DNA of 64,000 nt from Nocardioides sp. CER19 (GCF_029846275.1 NZ_JARVWS010000003.1:496001-560000), one strand, 5' to 3'. Numbered from the stretch's first letter, positions 51,546 through 61,231 are shown. Notes: generated by a model not told the origin, from the sequence alone. Program-made: numbers and translations.

Positions 51546-52762
51546 AGATCACCGACGTCGACGTCATCGTCACGTGCCCCGGACGCAACTTCGTCACCGT
51601 GCGGATCACCACCGACCAGGGCCTGACCGGCGTGGGCGACGCGACGCTCAACGGCCGGGAGCTCGCCGTCGTCTCCTACCTGCGCGAGCACCTCGCGCCG
51701 CTCCTCATCGGGCGCGACCCGCTGCGCGTCGACGACACCTGGCACTACCTCTACCGGGGTGCCTACTGGCGCCGCGGCCCGGTGACGATGACGTCGATCG
51801 CCGGCGTCGACACGGCGCTGTGGGACATCAAGGGCAAGGTCGCCGGCCTGCCCGTCTACCAGCTGCTCGGCGGTCGCTCCCGCGACGCTGTCACGGTCTA
51901 CGGCCACGCCTCAGGTGCGACGGTCGAGGAGGCGGTCGCCGATGCGGCCGGCTACCTCGAGCGCGGCTACCGGGCGGTCCGGGTCCAGTCGGCGATCCCG
52001 GGCCTGGACTCGACGTACGGCATCGGCGGGGTGGCCACCGCTGCCGCGCACGCCTACGAGCCGGCCGACTCGGCGATCCCGACGGAGAACGTCTGGGACA
52101 CCGAGGCCTACCTCGACCACGTGCCGCAGCTCTTCGCCGCCGTACGCCGTGAGCTCGGCCCGCTCCCCCGGCTCCTCCACGACGTCCACCACCGGCTCAC
52201 CCCCAACGAGGCGGCCCGACTGGGCAAGGAGCTCGAGCCCTACCACCTCACCTGGATGGAGGACCCGGTCCCGGCCGAGATGCAGGACGGCTATCGCCAC
52301 CTGCGCGCGCACACCACCACGCCGATCGCGACCGGCGAGGTGTTCAGCTCGATCTATGACTGCGAGCTGCTCATCCGCGAGCGGCTGATCGACTACATCC
52401 GCACGACCGTCGTGCACGCCGGCGGCATCACCCACCTGCGCCGCATCTTCGACCTGGCCGCGCTCTACGACGTCCGCAGCGGCTCCCACGGCGCGACCGA
52501 CCTGTCCCCGGTCTGCCTCGCCGCTGCGCTCCACGTCGACACCGCGATCCCGAACTTCGGGCTGCAGGAGTACATGCCGCACACCCCCGAGACCGACGAG
52601 GTCTTCCCGCACTCCTATCGCTTCGAGGACGGGATGCTCCACGTCGGCGAGGCGCCGGGCCTCGGCGTCGACATCGACCTGGAGAAGGCGGCGCAGTACC
52701 CCTACCAGCCGGCCTCGCTGCCGGTGAACCGGCTGCGCGACGGCACGATGTTCCACTGGTAG
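51542..52762 (+). CDS. manD: D-mannonate dehydratase ManD (enolase superfamily)
   Basis: The 406-residue enzyme dehydrates D-mannonate to 2-keto-3-deoxygluconate in hexuronate breakdown. It has the enolase-superfamily barrel with ManD traits: start [40 protein letters not shown], metal ligands around LLHDVHHRL and WMEDPVP, plus [11 protein letters not shown] and [11 protein letters not shown]. The tail [14 protein letters not shown] is typical. Some RspA/ManD relatives are poorly active or act on gluconate, so specificity is inferred from the adjacent reductase. No uxaC is present in the window. Confidence 0.92.
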   Translation: MKITDVDVIVTCPGRNFVTVRITTDQGLTGVGDATLNGRELAVVSYLREHLAPLLIGRDPLRVDDTWHYLYRGAYWRRGPVTMTSIAGVDTALWDIKGKVAGLPVYQLLGGRSRDAVTVYGHASGATVEEAVADAAGYLERGYRAVRVQSAIPGLDSTYGIGGVATAAAHAYEPADSAIPTENVWDTEAYLDHVPQLFAAVRRELGPLPRLLHDVHHRLTPNEAARLGKELEPYHLTWMEDPVPAEMQDGYRHLRAHTTTPIATGEVFSSIYDCELLIRERLIDYIRTTVVHAGGITHLRRIFDLAALYDVRSGSHGATDLSPVCLAAALHVDTAIPNFGLQEYMPHTPETDEVFPHSYRFEDGMLHVGEAPGLGVDIDLEKAAQYPYQPASLPVNRLRDGTMFHW

Positions 52763-52782
52763 ACCCGGACGTCCTGCGGTTC

Positions 52783-52798
52783 GGTCGCCGCGGCGACC
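52783..52798. terminator. Short palindrome between manD and AraC gene
   Basis: GGTCGCCGCGGCGACC is a perfect 16-bp palindrome in the 69-bp gap between these convergent genes. A weak terminator is possible; with only a very small loop the hairpin is doubtful. Confidence 0.3.
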
Positions 52799-52831
52799 AG
52801 GTCGTACGACGTCGGGCCGGGCGCGGGCGGG

Positions 52832-53767
52832 TCAGCCGGCGCGGCTCCGGAACTCGCGCGGGCTGACGCCGTACTCCCGCTTGAACGCGGTGCTCAGCGC
52901 GAACGGCGTGCCGTAGCCGACCTGCCGCGCCACGGCCTCCAGGGTGATCCCCGGATCGGCGAGCAGGTCGGCGGCCAGCGCGAGTCGCCAGCGGGTGAGG
53001 AAGGTCAGCGGCGGCTCGCCGACGAGCGCGGCGAAGCGCCGGGCGAACGCCGCGCGGGAGACGTGCGCGGCGGCGGCGAGGTCCTCGACGGTCCACGACT
53101 CCTCCGGGCGCTCCTGCATCAGCCGCAGGGCAGGACCGGCGACCTCGTCGCCGAGGGCGACGTACCACCCCGGCGGCCGCGCGTCCGGCCGCGAGAACCA
53201 GGCCCGCAGCACGGCGATGAGGAGCAGGTCGAGCAGTCGGTCGAGGACGGCGTCCTGGCCCGGCTCGGCGCGCACGATCTCGGCGTCGAGCAGCCCGATG
53301 AGGGGCGAGCCGAGCTCCGCCTCGTTGACGACGAACAGGGGTGGCAGGGACCGCAGCAGCCGGCGGCTGACCTCACCCTCCAGCAGGTAGGACCCGCTGA
53401 GCAGCACGGTCTCGCCGGCCGGGTCGTTGCCCCAGCTGCGGACGCCGAGGTCGTACTCCTCGGTGAGCCGCCGCCCGTCCGGCGCGACGCACTGCTGCCC
53501 GGGCATGATCGTCGCCGTCACCGGGGTCGAGGCGGCGTCGGCGATCGTCCAGTGCGGCACTCCGAGCGCGACGACGACATCGCCGGGAGCGAGCGCCACC
53601 GGCGGCGCACCGTCCGGCACGGCCCAGGGCCTGCCGCTCACGACAGCCGTCAGGCTCAGCGGGACCTCGTCGGCGATCCGGAGCGCGAACGGCGCCCCCA
53701 TCAGGCAGCGCACCAGGAACGCACCGCGCGCCCGCGGACCCTCGAGCACCGCCGACAGACCGTCCAC
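52832..53767 (-). CDS. AraC-family regulator (cupin type)
   Basis: The 311-residue regulator has an N-terminal cupin-like domain (about 1-175; DGLSAVLEGPRARGAFLVR at the start, LAPGDVVVAL). A C-terminal double helix-turn-helix (about 205-305) contains WTVEDLAAAAHVSRAAFARR and GYGTPFALSTAFKREYGVSP. I chose the GTG at 53767, not the upstream ATGs, because it matches the family start and TACGCT (53781-53776) lies 8 nt before it. This cupin AraC group often controls a neighbouring oxidoreductase or efflux gene. Here the divergent DUF1772 gene 82 bp away is the likely target. Confidence 0.85.
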   Translation of the reverse strand: MDGLSAVLEGPRARGAFLVRCLMGAPFALRIADEVPLSLTAVVSGRPWAVPDGAPPVALAPGDVVVALGVPHWTIADAASTPVTATIMPGQQCVAPDGRRLTEEYDLGVRSWGNDPAGETVLLSGSYLLEGEVSRRLLRSLPPLFVVNEAELGSPLIGLLDAEIVRAEPGQDAVLDRLLDLLLIAVLRAWFSRPDARPPGWYVALGDEVAGPALRLMQERPEESWTVEDLAAAAHVSRAAFARRFAALVGEPPLTFLTRWRLALAADLLADPGITLEAVARQVGYGTPFALSTAFKREYGVSPREFRSRAG

Positions 53768-53849
53768 GGCTGCCGAGCGTAGACGATCGCGTATGTCGGC
53801 GCGGCGCGTGGCGATGTCGCCGTACGCCGGCTCCGACTGGACTGGGGTC

Positions 53850-54302
53850 ATGACCATTCGCACCCTCGTCCCGCTCCTCGCCACCGTCGCCGCCGGCCTG
53901 CAGGCGGGCACCTACTACGTGTGGGCGTGCGGCGTCATGCCCGGCATGGCCCGCACCGACGACAAGACGTTCGTCAGCGCCCTCACCCACATGAACCAGG
54001 CGATCGTGAACCCGGTCTTCATGGCGACGTTCGTCGGCACTCCGCTCCTCGCTGCGGCCGCGGTGGCCACGGGACCCAACCGCCCCTGGCTGGCGGCCGG
54101 CCTGGGTCTCGCCGTCCTGACCGTCGTCATCACCGGCGCGGCCAACGTGCCGCTCAACGACGCGCTCGACCAGGCCGCCGCGCACCCCGCCGCGGCGCGC
54201 GAGGCGTTCGAGTCCACCTGGGTGCGGTGGAACGTCGCCCGCACGGTGACGTCGACCGGCGCGCTCGCCGCCCTGGCCTGGGCGGCGCTGCGCGCCGCGT
54301 GA
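53850..54302 (+). CDS. DUF1772 membrane protein
   Basis: The 150-residue protein has four hydrophobic helices (about 5-25, 52-72, 80-100, 130-148). The family features are LQAGTYYVWACGVMPGMAR and the motif NVPLNDALD (about 97-105), seen in DUF1772/anthrone-oxygenase-like proteins. These small membrane proteins are mostly of unknown function. It is divergent from the AraC regulator, which probably controls it. It ends 4 bp before the convergent nadE stop. Confidence 0.85.
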   Translation: MTIRTLVPLLATVAAGLQAGTYYVWACGVMPGMARTDDKTFVSALTHMNQAIVNPVFMATFVGTPLLAAAAVATGPNRPWLAAGLGLAVLTVVITGAANVPLNDALDQAAAHPAAAREAFESTWVRWNVARTVTSTGALAALAWAALRAA

Positions 54303-54306
54303 CCGG

Positions 54307-56352
54307 TCAGAAGAAGGGCACCTGCTCGAGGTCGTGTAGCCACGCCGCCGGCGAGGCGTCGGACGGCATCCGCCAGTCGCCGCGCGGGCTCATCGTGCCG
54401 CCGTTGCTGACCTTGGGCCCGTTCGGCAGTGCCGACCGCTTGAACTGGTTGGCGAAGAACCGCTTGATGAAGACCTCCAGCCACGACCTGATCTCGCCGA
54501 GGTCGTAGGAGACGTGGTTGGCAGCCGGATAGCCGGGCGGCCACTCGCCCGCCGCCGCGTCGCTCCAGGCGTGCCAGGCCAGGAAGGCGATCTTGCTCGG
54601 CCGGGCGCCCTCCCGGACGAGGTGGAACAGGTTGAAGTCCTGCAGCGCGTAGGGGCCGACGACGGCCTCGGTGCTCTGCGGCTTCTGTCCCGCCTCCACC
54701 GGCACCAGCTCGGGGCTGATCTCCTGGTCGAGGATCGTCTGCAGCACCTTGTCGGTGCGCTCGTCGAACTGCTCGGTCGAGATCACCCACCGGATCAGGT
54801 GCTGGATGAGGGTCTTCGGGACACCCGAGTTGACGTTGTAGTGCGACATCTGGTCACCGACGCCGTACGTGCACCAGCCGAGCGCGAGCTCGGACAGGTC
54901 GCCGGTGCCCAGCACGATCCCGCTGCGCTGGTTGGCGGCGCGGAACAGGTAGTCCGTCCGCAGCCCGGCCTGGACGTTCTCGAACGTCACGTCGTAGACC
55001 GGCTCGCCCCCCGCGAACGGGTGGTCGAGGTCGTGCAGCATCTGCCGCGCCGACGGCGTGATGTCGATCGTCTCGTACGTCGTCCCGAGCGCCTCCATCA
55101 ACGCGACGGCGTTGCCCTTCGTCTCGTCGGAGGTGGCGAAGCCGGGCAGGGTGAAGGCCAGGATGTCGCTGCGCGGCCGGCCGAGCCGGTCCATCGCGTT
55201 GGCCGCGACGATGAGCGCGTGGGTGGAGTCGAGGCCGCCGCTCACGCCGATGACGATCTTCGGCCAGTAGTCGGGGCCGCCGATGGCCCGTAGCCGCTGC
55301 TCCAGCCCGGAGACCTGGATGTTGTAGGCCTCGTAGCAGTCCAGCGCGAGCCGGTCGGCGTCGTCCGGGACGAACGGGAACCGGTCGACCTTGCGGCGCA
55401 GCCCCAGGTCACCCTCGGGCGGGTCGAGCACGAAGTCGACCACGTGGAACTCGTCGTCGACGTCGACCGCACGGCGGTTGTCGTCGAACGTGCCCTGCCG
55501 CAGCCGCTCGGCCCGGATACGGCCGAGGTCCACGTCGACCACCGTCCGCCGGGCGCCGTCCGGGAACCGCTCGGACTCCCCCAGCAGGTCGCCGATCTCG
55601 TAGACCATCGTCTGGCCGTCCCACGACAGGTCGGTGGTGGACTCCCCCGGGCCAGCGGCGGTGTAGACGTAGGCGGCCACGCAGCGCAGGCTGCTGCTCT
55701 GCACCAGCTGGCGGCGGCTCTCGCTGCGGCCCACGGTGACCGGGCTCGCGCTGAGATTGCACAGGACGGTGGCGCCGGCCAGGGCCGCCTCGGCGCTCGG
55801 CGGCACCGGCACCCACATGTCCTCGCAGACCTCCACGTGCACGACGAGGTCGCGGACGTCGCTGGCCTTGAACAGCAGCCGCGGGCTGATCGGCACGTCG
55901 ACACCGTCGAGCGTGACGACGTCGTCGATGTCGTCACCCGGGCCGAACCAGCGCCGCTCGTAGAACTCCCGATAGGTGGGCAGGTTCGACTTCGGCACGA
56001 CCCCGAGCACCTCCCCGCCGTTGATGACGACGGCGGTGTTGAGCACCCGGTTGCCGTAGACGAGCGGTGCGCCGACGACGATCACGGGCCGCAGCGCCTC
56101 AGACGCGACCACGATCTCGCTGATCGCCGCCTCGATGCCGGCGAGCAGCGTGTCCTGGAGGAACAGGTCGTCGATCGCGTAACCCGACAGGCACAGCTCC
56201 GGGAACACCGCGACCGCGACGCCCTCCTCGTGGCAGGCTCGCGCCTGCTCGATCACGGTCCGGGCGTTGGTCGCCGGGTCGGCCACCGCGATCGGCATCG
56301 TGACGGCGGCGACGCGGGCGAAGCCGTGGGCGTAGGCGGAGTAGAAGTCCAC
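54307..56352 (-). CDS. nadE: Glutamine-dependent NAD+ synthetase NadE
   Basis: NadE converts deamido-NAD to NAD using ATP and ammonia produced from glutamine. The 681-residue protein has an N-terminal nitrilase-type glutaminase with the triad Glu52 ([10 protein letters not shown]), Lys121 (VPKSNLP) and Cys176 (VEVCEDMW). These are the same residue numbers as in the Mycobacterium tuberculosis enzyme. The C-terminal synthetase has the P-loop [14 protein letters not shown] and [12 protein letters not shown]. Length matches the actinobacterial type (about 680). The GTG follows TAGACT (56364-56359) by 6 nt, so it is leaderless. Confidence 0.95.
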   Translation of the reverse strand: MDFYSAYAHGFARVAAVTMPIAVADPATNARTVIEQARACHEEGVAVAVFPELCLSGYAIDDLFLQDTLLAGIEAAISEIVVASEALRPVIVVGAPLVYGNRVLNTAVVINGGEVLGVVPKSNLPTYREFYERRWFGPGDDIDDVVTLDGVDVPISPRLLFKASDVRDLVVHVEVCEDMWVPVPPSAEAALAGATVLCNLSASPVTVGRSESRRQLVQSSSLRCVAAYVYTAAGPGESTTDLSWDGQTMVYEIGDLLGESERFPDGARRTVVDVDLGRIRAERLRQGTFDDNRRAVDVDDEFHVVDFVLDPPEGDLGLRRKVDRFPFVPDDADRLALDCYEAYNIQVSGLEQRLRAIGGPDYWPKIVIGVSGGLDSTHALIVAANAMDRLGRPRSDILAFTLPGFATSDETKGNAVALMEALGTTYETIDITPSARQMLHDLDHPFAGGEPVYDVTFENVQAGLRTDYLFRAANQRSGIVLGTGDLSELALGWCTYGVGDQMSHYNVNSGVPKTLIQHLIRWVISTEQFDERTDKVLQTILDQEISPELVPVEAGQKPQSTEAVVGPYALQDFNLFHLVREGARPSKIAFLAWHAWSDAAAGEWPPGYPAANHVSYDLGEIRSWLEVFIKRFFANQFKRSALPNGPKVSNGGTMSPRGDWRMPSDASPAAWLHDLEQVPFF

Positions 56353-56361
56353 GCTCGGAGT

Positions 56362-56847
56362 CTAGGGAGCCGTCGTGGCCGGCCGCTCCATGCACATCTC
56401 CTCGGGCCCGCCGCGGATCGGGCTCGGCTTGCGCCCGGTCTCGCGGAACCCGAGCCGCTCGTAGAACCCGTGCGCCCCCGCGTTGCCGACGACGTGGGTC
56501 AGCCGGACCGGCCTGTCGCCGGCCGCGACCACCACCGCGTGGACGAGCCCCCGGCCCGCGCCGCTCCCCTGCGCCTCGGGCAGCACGTAGAGCTTCCAGA
56601 GCATGACCGCATCGTCGTCCTCGAGCAGGGACCACGACGCCATGCCGATCACCCCGGCGTCCGTCTCGGCGACCAGCGTCCGTCCGGTCTCGATGCCGCG
56701 GGCGATCGCCTCGCGGCTCCACCAGCGCTCGATCCCGGAGCGGACGTAGTCGTCGCCGGCCAGCGGCGCGTACGTCGCCCACCACGCTTCCGTGCCCACC
56801 CTGATCACCGCATCGACGTCGTCGGCGATCGCCACTCGCACCTCCAT
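56362..56847 (-). CDS. GNAT family N-acetyltransferase
   Basis: The 161-residue enzyme has the GNAT fold: MEVRVAIADDVDAVIRVG at the start, the acetyl-CoA loop YVLPEAQGSGAGRGLVHAVV (about 92-111) and NAGAHGFYERLGFRETGRK near the C-terminus. It should transfer an acetyl group to an amine, substrate unknown. The ATG at 56847 follows TAAGGT (56860-56855) by 7 nt. The longer frame upstream is not supported. It lies 9 bp from the nadE start on the same strand, but nadE has its own -10 box inside this gap. Confidence 0.88.
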   Translation of the reverse strand: MEVRVAIADDVDAVIRVGTEAWWATYAPLAGDDYVRSGIERWWSREAIARGIETGRTLVAETDAGVIGMASWSLLEDDDAVMLWKLYVLPEAQGSGAGRGLVHAVVVAAGDRPVRLTHVVGNAGAHGFYERLGFRETGRKPSPIRGGPEEMCMERPATTAP

Positions 56848-57077
56848 GGCACCGACCTTAGGGCCGCGCGCGGCCGTGAGACCTCCCGGATCCCGCTCCG
56901 GCCGCCGCTCGCGGCGTGGCCCGTCCTGGCGGCGGCTCTCGGGGTCGGCTACCACGCGCTCGAACGGCGCATGCCGTGACGATCGACACAGCGCGCGCTG
57001 GCCGGTCGTCGGACTAGCGTGGATGGCGGTCCGTGGACTCCATCAGGGAGCCGCGAGATGTCACGAAAGGCTCGATG

Positions 57078-57950
57078 ATGAGCAGTACTCCCGAAGAGGC
57101 CGCGCCCTACGGCGCCGGGGTCTCGACAGGCTCGACCAGCGGAAGCGCCCCGGCGGTCAAGAAGGTCCGCACCCACCATCTGCGTGCGTGGAAGGAGGCG
57201 GGCGAGAAGTTCACGATGCTGACGTCCTACGACGTGATGACCGCCCACCTCTTCGACGAGGCCGGGGTCGACACCCTGCTGGTCGGCGACTCGAGCGGCA
57301 ACACCGTCATGGGCTACTCGACGACCGTGCCGGTCACCTTGGACGAGATGATCGTCATGGCTCGCGGCGTCACCCGCGGCGCCAAGCGGGCGCTGGTGAT
57401 CGGCGACCTGCCGTTCGGCACCTACCAGGCGTCGCCCGAGCAGGCCTACCTCTCCGCCGCCCGCCTCATGAAGGAGGCCGAGGTCGCCGCGGTGAAGCTC
57501 GAAGGCGGCGTCGAGATGGCACCCCAGATCCAGAAGCTCACCCAGGGCGGCATCCCGGTCTGCGCCCACATCGGCTTCACGCCGCAGTCGGAGCACACGC
57601 TCGGCGGCTACCGGGTCCAGGGTCGCGGCGACGCGGCGGAGCGACTGCTCCAGGACGCGCGGGCCGTCCAGGAGGCCGGCGCCTTCGCCGTCGTACTCGA
57701 GATGGTGCCGGGCGAGGTCGCCGCGCGCGTCACCAAGGAGCTCACCATCCCGACGATCGGCATCGGCGCCGGCAACGAGACCGACGGCCAGGTGCTGGTC
57801 TGGCAGGACGCGTTCGGGCTCAACACCGGCCGCGTTCCGCGGTTCGTGAAGCTGTACGCCGACCTCGGCTCGGCCATCCTCGACGGGGCCCGCAGCTTTG
57901 TGGCCGAGGTGAAGGACGGCTCCTTCCCCGCGCCCGAGCACACCTTCTGA
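57078..57950 (+). CDS. panB: PanB, ketopantoate hydroxymethyltransferase
   Basis: PanB adds a hydroxymethyl group from methylene-THF to ketoisovalerate, the first step of pantothenate synthesis. The 290-residue protein has [57 protein letters not shown] and [16 protein letters not shown], all typical. The first 35 residues are an extension rich in Ser/Gly/Ala ([15 protein letters not shown]) that includes translated repeat DNA at 57117-57142. AAAGG ends 7 nt before the ATG at 57078; the ATG at 57075 is an alternative. A strong terminator follows. Confidence 0.93.
   Translation: MSSTPEEAAPYGAGVSTGSTSGSAPAVKKVRTHHLRAWKEAGEKFTMLTSYDVMTAHLFDEAGVDTLLVGDSSGNTVMGYSTTVPVTLDEMIVMARGVTRGAKRALVIGDLPFGTYQASPEQAYLSAARLMKEAEVAAVKLEGGVEMAPQIQKLTQGGIPVCAHIGFTPQSEHTLGGYRVQGRGDAAERLLQDARAVQEAGAFAVVLEMVPGEVAARVTKELTIPTIGIGAGNETDGQVLVWQDAFGLNTGRVPRFVKLYADLGSAILDGARSFVAEVKDGSFPAPEHTF
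57117..57142 (+). repeat. Dispersed-repeat fragment in panB 5' region
   Basis: GGGGTCTCGACAGGCTCGAC followed by CAGCGG resembles the start of the cobIJ repeat (GGGGTCTCGATACGCTCG). It is translated in frame as part of the panB N-terminal extension, outside the catalytic domain. Confidence 0.5.
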
Positions 57951-57962
57951 CCGGACGTCGAG

Positions 57963-58020
57963 AAAGATGGAGCCTTCGGCCACGTCCTGAGCGATCAGGC
58001 TGGCCGAAGGCTCCGTCTTT
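57963..58020 (+). terminator. Terminator after panB
   Basis: A 20-bp stem with one G-T pair, arms AAAGATGGAGCCTTCGGCCA (57963-57982) and its complement ending GGCTCCGTCTTT at 58020, encloses an inner stem CCTGA/TCAGG. The A-rich start and T-rich end (TCTTT) make it a good intrinsic terminator. Confidence 0.85.
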
Positions 58021-58028
58021 CAGGCCTT

Positions 58029-58260
58029 TCAGGCGACCTCCTCGCCCGGGAGGCCGATGCGCGACCGGAGGACCGTCGTCCCGGCGTCGGTGAACAGGGA
58101 CGCCCGGACAGGTCGTGCCACACCTCGATCCGGCCCGCATCGTGGGGCCGTCCGAGCGCCACGTCGTGGCTGGCGCCGTCGTACTCCTGGAGAGTGCGCG
58201 TGCCGATGATGAGGAGATCGGACGCCGGCGCATTTCGAGTGCGTCGAGCGCCTGACCACC
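58029..58260 (-). pseudogene. Decayed coding fragment, unknown family
   Basis: On the minus strand a protein-like reading APASDLLIIGTRTLQEYDGA...GRIEVWHDLSGR (about 58230-58105) loses its frame near 58100. It continues one base over as PVRASLFTDAGTTVLRSRIG...LPGEEVA and a stop at 58029. Together they look like the C-terminal part of one gene broken by a frameshift, with no intact 5' part. I do not recognise the family. The rest of the gap 58021-58362 shows nothing else apart from the promoter of the next gene. Confidence 0.4.
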
Positions 58261-58350
58261 GCGACGAACCCCAGCGGCCGGTTGTGGAGGGCTAATCCCC
58301 GCGGGCCGGCTGTGCGTGAAGTGGAGCCGGTTCCGTGCTCGCCGAGGGCG

Positions 58351-58356
58351 TACCGT
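58351..58356 (+). promoter_or_regulatory. -10 box of the first GSDH-like gene, leaderless
   Basis: TACCGT ends 6 nt before the ATG at 58363. The paralogue at 63322 has the same TACCGT 5 nt before its ATG. Confidence 0.5.
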
Positions 58357-58362
58357 CGACCC

Positions 58363-59487
58363 ATGCGGGTCCGACTCGGATTGCTCGTCACCCTTCTCGT
58401 CGCCGGCATGCTCACGGCCGCCGAACCACCGGCGGGGGCCGCGCTCCCCCGCCTGTCGGTCAGCGTCGTGGCCGGGAGCCTCGACCATCCGTGGGACGTC
58501 GCCGCCCTCCCCCATGGCCGGCTGCTCGTCACCGAGCGGTCCCGGGCGCGGCTGAGCGTCATCCGCCACGGCCACCGGCGCACGATCCCGCTGGTCGGCT
58601 CGCACCTCTGGGTGAGCGGTGAGACCGGCCTGATGGGCCTGGAGGTCGACCCGCGCTGGAGGAGCAACCACCGCATCTACACCTGCCAGGGCTGGGGCAC
58701 GTCGGCCTCGCACGACGTCCGCGTGATCGCCTGGCGGCTGACCAAGCACCTGCGCGAGGCCGTACCGGTCCGCACCCTCGTGGCCGGGCTGCCGTCCACG
58801 AGCGGGCGGCACGGCGGCTGCCGGCTGCTGATCACGCGCGACGGCTCGCTGCTCATCGGGACGGGCGACGCGGCGACGGGGACGAACCCGCGCAACCTCG
58901 GCTCGCTCGGGGGCAAGACGCTGCGGGTCAACCGGTTCACGGGCCGGCCGTGGCGGCACAACCCGTTCCGCAGCAGCAGCAACGCGAAGACCCGGCTCGT
59001 CTACACCTACGGCCATCGCAACGTGCAGGGCCTCGCCCAGCGCCGCGACGGCACGCTCTGGTCGATCGAGCAGGGCACCTCCCGCGACGACGAGGTCAAC
59101 CGACTGGTCGCCGGCGGCGACTACGGCTACAACCCGGTCCCGGGCTACAACGAGTCGGTCCCGATGACCGACCAGTCGCTCCCCGGCACGCAGATCGACG
59201 CCCGCTGGTCGTCGGGTCCGACCACCGACGCGACCAGCGGCGGGACGTTCGTCCCCAACAGCCGGAAGTGGAAGGGCTTCCGAGGCTGGCTCGCCGTCGC
59301 GGCCCTGAAGAACCAGAAGCTGATCATGCTCCACTTCTCCCTCTCCGGAAGGCTGCTCGCGGAGCGCACCGAGCTGACCGGCCACGGGCGGCTGCGGACC
59401 GCCGTCGTCGCTCCCAACGGCGACCTGTTCGTGACGACCGACAACGGCGACGGCCGCGACGTGATCCTGCGGGTCCACCCGCGCTGA
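58363..59487 (+). CDS. Secreted PQQ-dependent sugar dehydrogenase-like protein (GSDH family)
   Basis: The 374-residue protein has a Sec signal peptide (RVRLGLLVTLLVAGMLTAA, cleavage probably after AGA near 28) and a six-bladed propeller of the glucose/sorbosone dehydrogenase type. Landmarks are LDHPWDVAALPHGRLLVTER, GLMGLEVDPRW, the GGCRLLITRDGSLLIGTGDA blade, YTYGHRNVQGLAQRRDGTLW and EVNRLVAGGDYGYNPVPGY. Family members oxidise sugars outside the cell with PQQ, but many actinobacterial copies have unproven activity. A truncated paralogue starts at 63322. The gene is leaderless. Confidence 0.9.
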   Translation: MRVRLGLLVTLLVAGMLTAAEPPAGAALPRLSVSVVAGSLDHPWDVAALPHGRLLVTERSRARLSVIRHGHRRTIPLVGSHLWVSGETGLMGLEVDPRWRSNHRIYTCQGWGTSASHDVRVIAWRLTKHLREAVPVRTLVAGLPSTSGRHGGCRLLITRDGSLLIGTGDAATGTNPRNLGSLGGKTLRVNRFTGRPWRHNPFRSSSNAKTRLVYTYGHRNVQGLAQRRDGTLWSIEQGTSRDDEVNRLVAGGDYGYNPVPGYNESVPMTDQSLPGTQIDARWSSGPTTDATSGGTFVPNSRKWKGFRGWLAVAALKNQKLIMLHFSLSGRLLAERTELTGHGRLRTAVVAPNGDLFVTTDNGDGRDVILRVHPR

Positions 59488-59490
59488 CCC

Positions 59491-59502
59491 TGACAGATGT
59501 CA
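59491..59502. promoter_or_regulatory. Candidate response-regulator operator
   Basis: TGACA-GA-TGTCA (59491-59502) is an inverted repeat 60 bp before the ABC-DesKR operon. A second one, GACGC-gctaa-GCGTC (59519-59533), sits near the probable promoter. Either could be the site of the NarL-type regulator at 62337. Confidence 0.4.
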
Positions 59503-59561
59503 TCCGCGTGTCGTGACCGACGCGCTAAGCGTCTGATCCATCGAGGCACGATGCTCGTCCC

Positions 59562-60449
59562 ATGAGCATTCCTGCCGTGCGCCTCAGCGGCGTGACGAAA
59601 GACTTCGGGCCCGTGCACGCGGTCCGCGGCATCGACCTCGAGCTCGCCCAGGGTGAGGTCGTGGCATTCCTCGGCCCCAACGGCGCGGGCAAGACGACCA
59701 CCATCGACATGGTCCTCGGCCTGTCGCAGCCGACCGGCGGCAGCGTCGACGTCCTCGGCATGGCGCCGCGCCAGGCGATCGCGCACGGTCTCGTGTCGGC
59801 CGTGATGCAGACGGGCGGCCTCCTCAAGGACCTCACCGTCCGCGAGACCGTCGAGTACACCGCCAGCCTGTTCGCCGACACCATGCCCGTCGACGAGGCG
59901 CTGGCCAACGCCGGCATCACCGCGATCTCCGACCGCAAGGTCGGCAAGTGCTCCGGCGGCGAGCAGCAGCGGCTGCGGTTCGCGATGGCGCTCTTGCCCG
60001 ACCCGGCGCTGCTGCTGCTCGACGAGCCGACCACCGGCATGGACGTCGAGGGCAGGCGCGCGTTCTGGTCCGCGATCCGCAAGGACGCCGAGAAGGGCCG
60101 CACGGTCCTGTTCGCGACGCACTACCTCGAAGAGGCCGACCAGTACGCCGACCGGATCGTGCTCATCAGCCACGGCCGGATCGTCGCCGACGGCACCGGC
60201 GCCGAGATCCGTGCGCTCGCCGAGGGCCGGACCGTCCGGGCGACCTGGCGCGACGCCGACTCGGCCGCGCTGGCGGCCCTGCCGGGCGTCGACCAGGTCG
60301 ACGTACGCGGGGACCAGGTGCTGGTCCACGCCAAGGACTCCGACGAGGTCGCGCGGTTCCTGCTGACGCAGACGCCGGCCCGTGACCTCGAGATCACCTC
60401 CAAGAACCTCGAAGAGGCCTTCCTCAGCCTGACGGGAGCAGACGCATGA
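59562..60449 (+). CDS. ABC transporter ATP-binding protein (DesKR operon)
   Basis: The 295-residue ATPase has Walker A GPNGAGKTT (38-46), the signature CSGGEQQRLRFA, Walker B LLLLDEPTTGMD and the switch His in LFATHYLEEADQ. It belongs to the ABC-2 drug/antibiotic exporter group. The next gene (permease) overlaps as ATGA. Four genes, ATPase-permease-kinase-regulator, follow without gaps, the standard arrangement for exporters controlled by DesK/DesR-like pairs. Substrate is unknown, perhaps a membrane-active compound. Confidence 0.92.
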   Translation: MSIPAVRLSGVTKDFGPVHAVRGIDLELAQGEVVAFLGPNGAGKTTTIDMVLGLSQPTGGSVDVLGMAPRQAIAHGLVSAVMQTGGLLKDLTVRETVEYTASLFADTMPVDEALANAGITAISDRKVGKCSGGEQQRLRFAMALLPDPALLLLDEPTTGMDVEGRRAFWSAIRKDAEKGRTVLFATHYLEEADQYADRIVLISHGRIVADGTGAEIRALAEGRTVRATWRDADSAALAALPGVDQVDVRGDQVLVHAKDSDEVARFLLTQTPARDLEITSKNLEEAFLSLTGADA

Positions 60450-61231
60450 GCACCACCACCGTCGACGTCACCAGCCGCCGCGTTCCGCGGATGGGCGGCT
60501 TCAGCCTGACCCTGCTGCGGATCGAGCTGTTCCGCATGCTGCGCAACCGCCGGACGATCGTGTTCACCCTGATCCTGCCCGCGGCGCTGCTCCTGACGGT
60601 CGGCAACCAGGCCGGGTGGGACGACCGGGTCGGGTCGGGCAACGTGGCGGCGTACCTCATCATCTCGATGGCGCTCTACGGCGCCGCCCTCACCGCGGCC
60701 GCCACCGGCTCGATGGTCGCCGTCGAGCGCGCCCTCGGCTGGTCGCGCCAGCTGCGCCTCACGCCGCTGCACCCGGTCGCCTACATCATGACCAAGGCCA
60801 TCGTCGCGCTCTGCATGGGCGGCCTCGCGATCGCCGCCGTCAACGTCGTCGGCCTGCTCCAGGGCAAGGGCGAGATGCCGGTCGGCGTGCGGGTCGGCGC
60901 CGCCTTCGTCACCCTCGTGTGCATGCTGACGTTCGCGGCGCTCGGGGTCTTCATCGGCTACCTGGTGCCGAGCGAGAACGCCATGCAGATCCTCGGCCCC
61001 GGCCTGGCGCTGCTGTCCTTCCTCGGCGGTGTGTTCTGGCCGCTGGACCAGTTCGCCGAGGTGGTGCGCCAGGTCGCCTACTGGACGCCGATGTACGGCG
61101 TCGCCGAGGTCGCCCGTGCGCCCCTCACCCACGACCTGCCCTGGTTCGCGGTCGTGAACGCGATCGCCTGGTTCGGGATCTTCGTGGCCGGGGCCGCCTG
61201 GCGGATGAGCAAGGACACGGCCCGGGTGTGA
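60446..61231 (+). CDS. ABC-2 type transporter permease (DesKR operon)
   Basis: The 261-residue permease has six hydrophobic helices (about 39-55, 72-92, 118-140, 152-175, 183-203, 235-252). It opens LLRIELFRMLRNRRTIVFTL, the usual cytosolic entry helix, and contains GVFWPLDQFAEVVRQVAYWT, a common ABC-2 motif before the last helix. The start overlaps the ATPase stop and the stop overlaps the kinase start (GTGA), so it is tightly coupled. Confidence 0.9.
   Translation: MSTTTVDVTSRRVPRMGGFSLTLLRIELFRMLRNRRTIVFTLILPAALLLTVGNQAGWDDRVGSGNVAAYLIISMALYGAALTAAATGSMVAVERALGWSRQLRLTPLHPVAYIMTKAIVALCMGGLAIAAVNVVGLLQGKGEMPVGVRVGAAFVTLVCMLTFAALGVFIGYLVPSENAMQILGPGLALLSFLGGVFWPLDQFAEVVRQVAYWTPMYGVAEVARAPLTHDLPWFAVVNAIAWFGIFVAGAAWRMSKDTARV

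Noticed and set aside
56880..56979. Short hydrophobic plus-strand frame ending ALGVGYHALERRMP
   Set aside because: No start codon or ribosome site in frame near it, and it is only the end of a long shadow frame of nadE.
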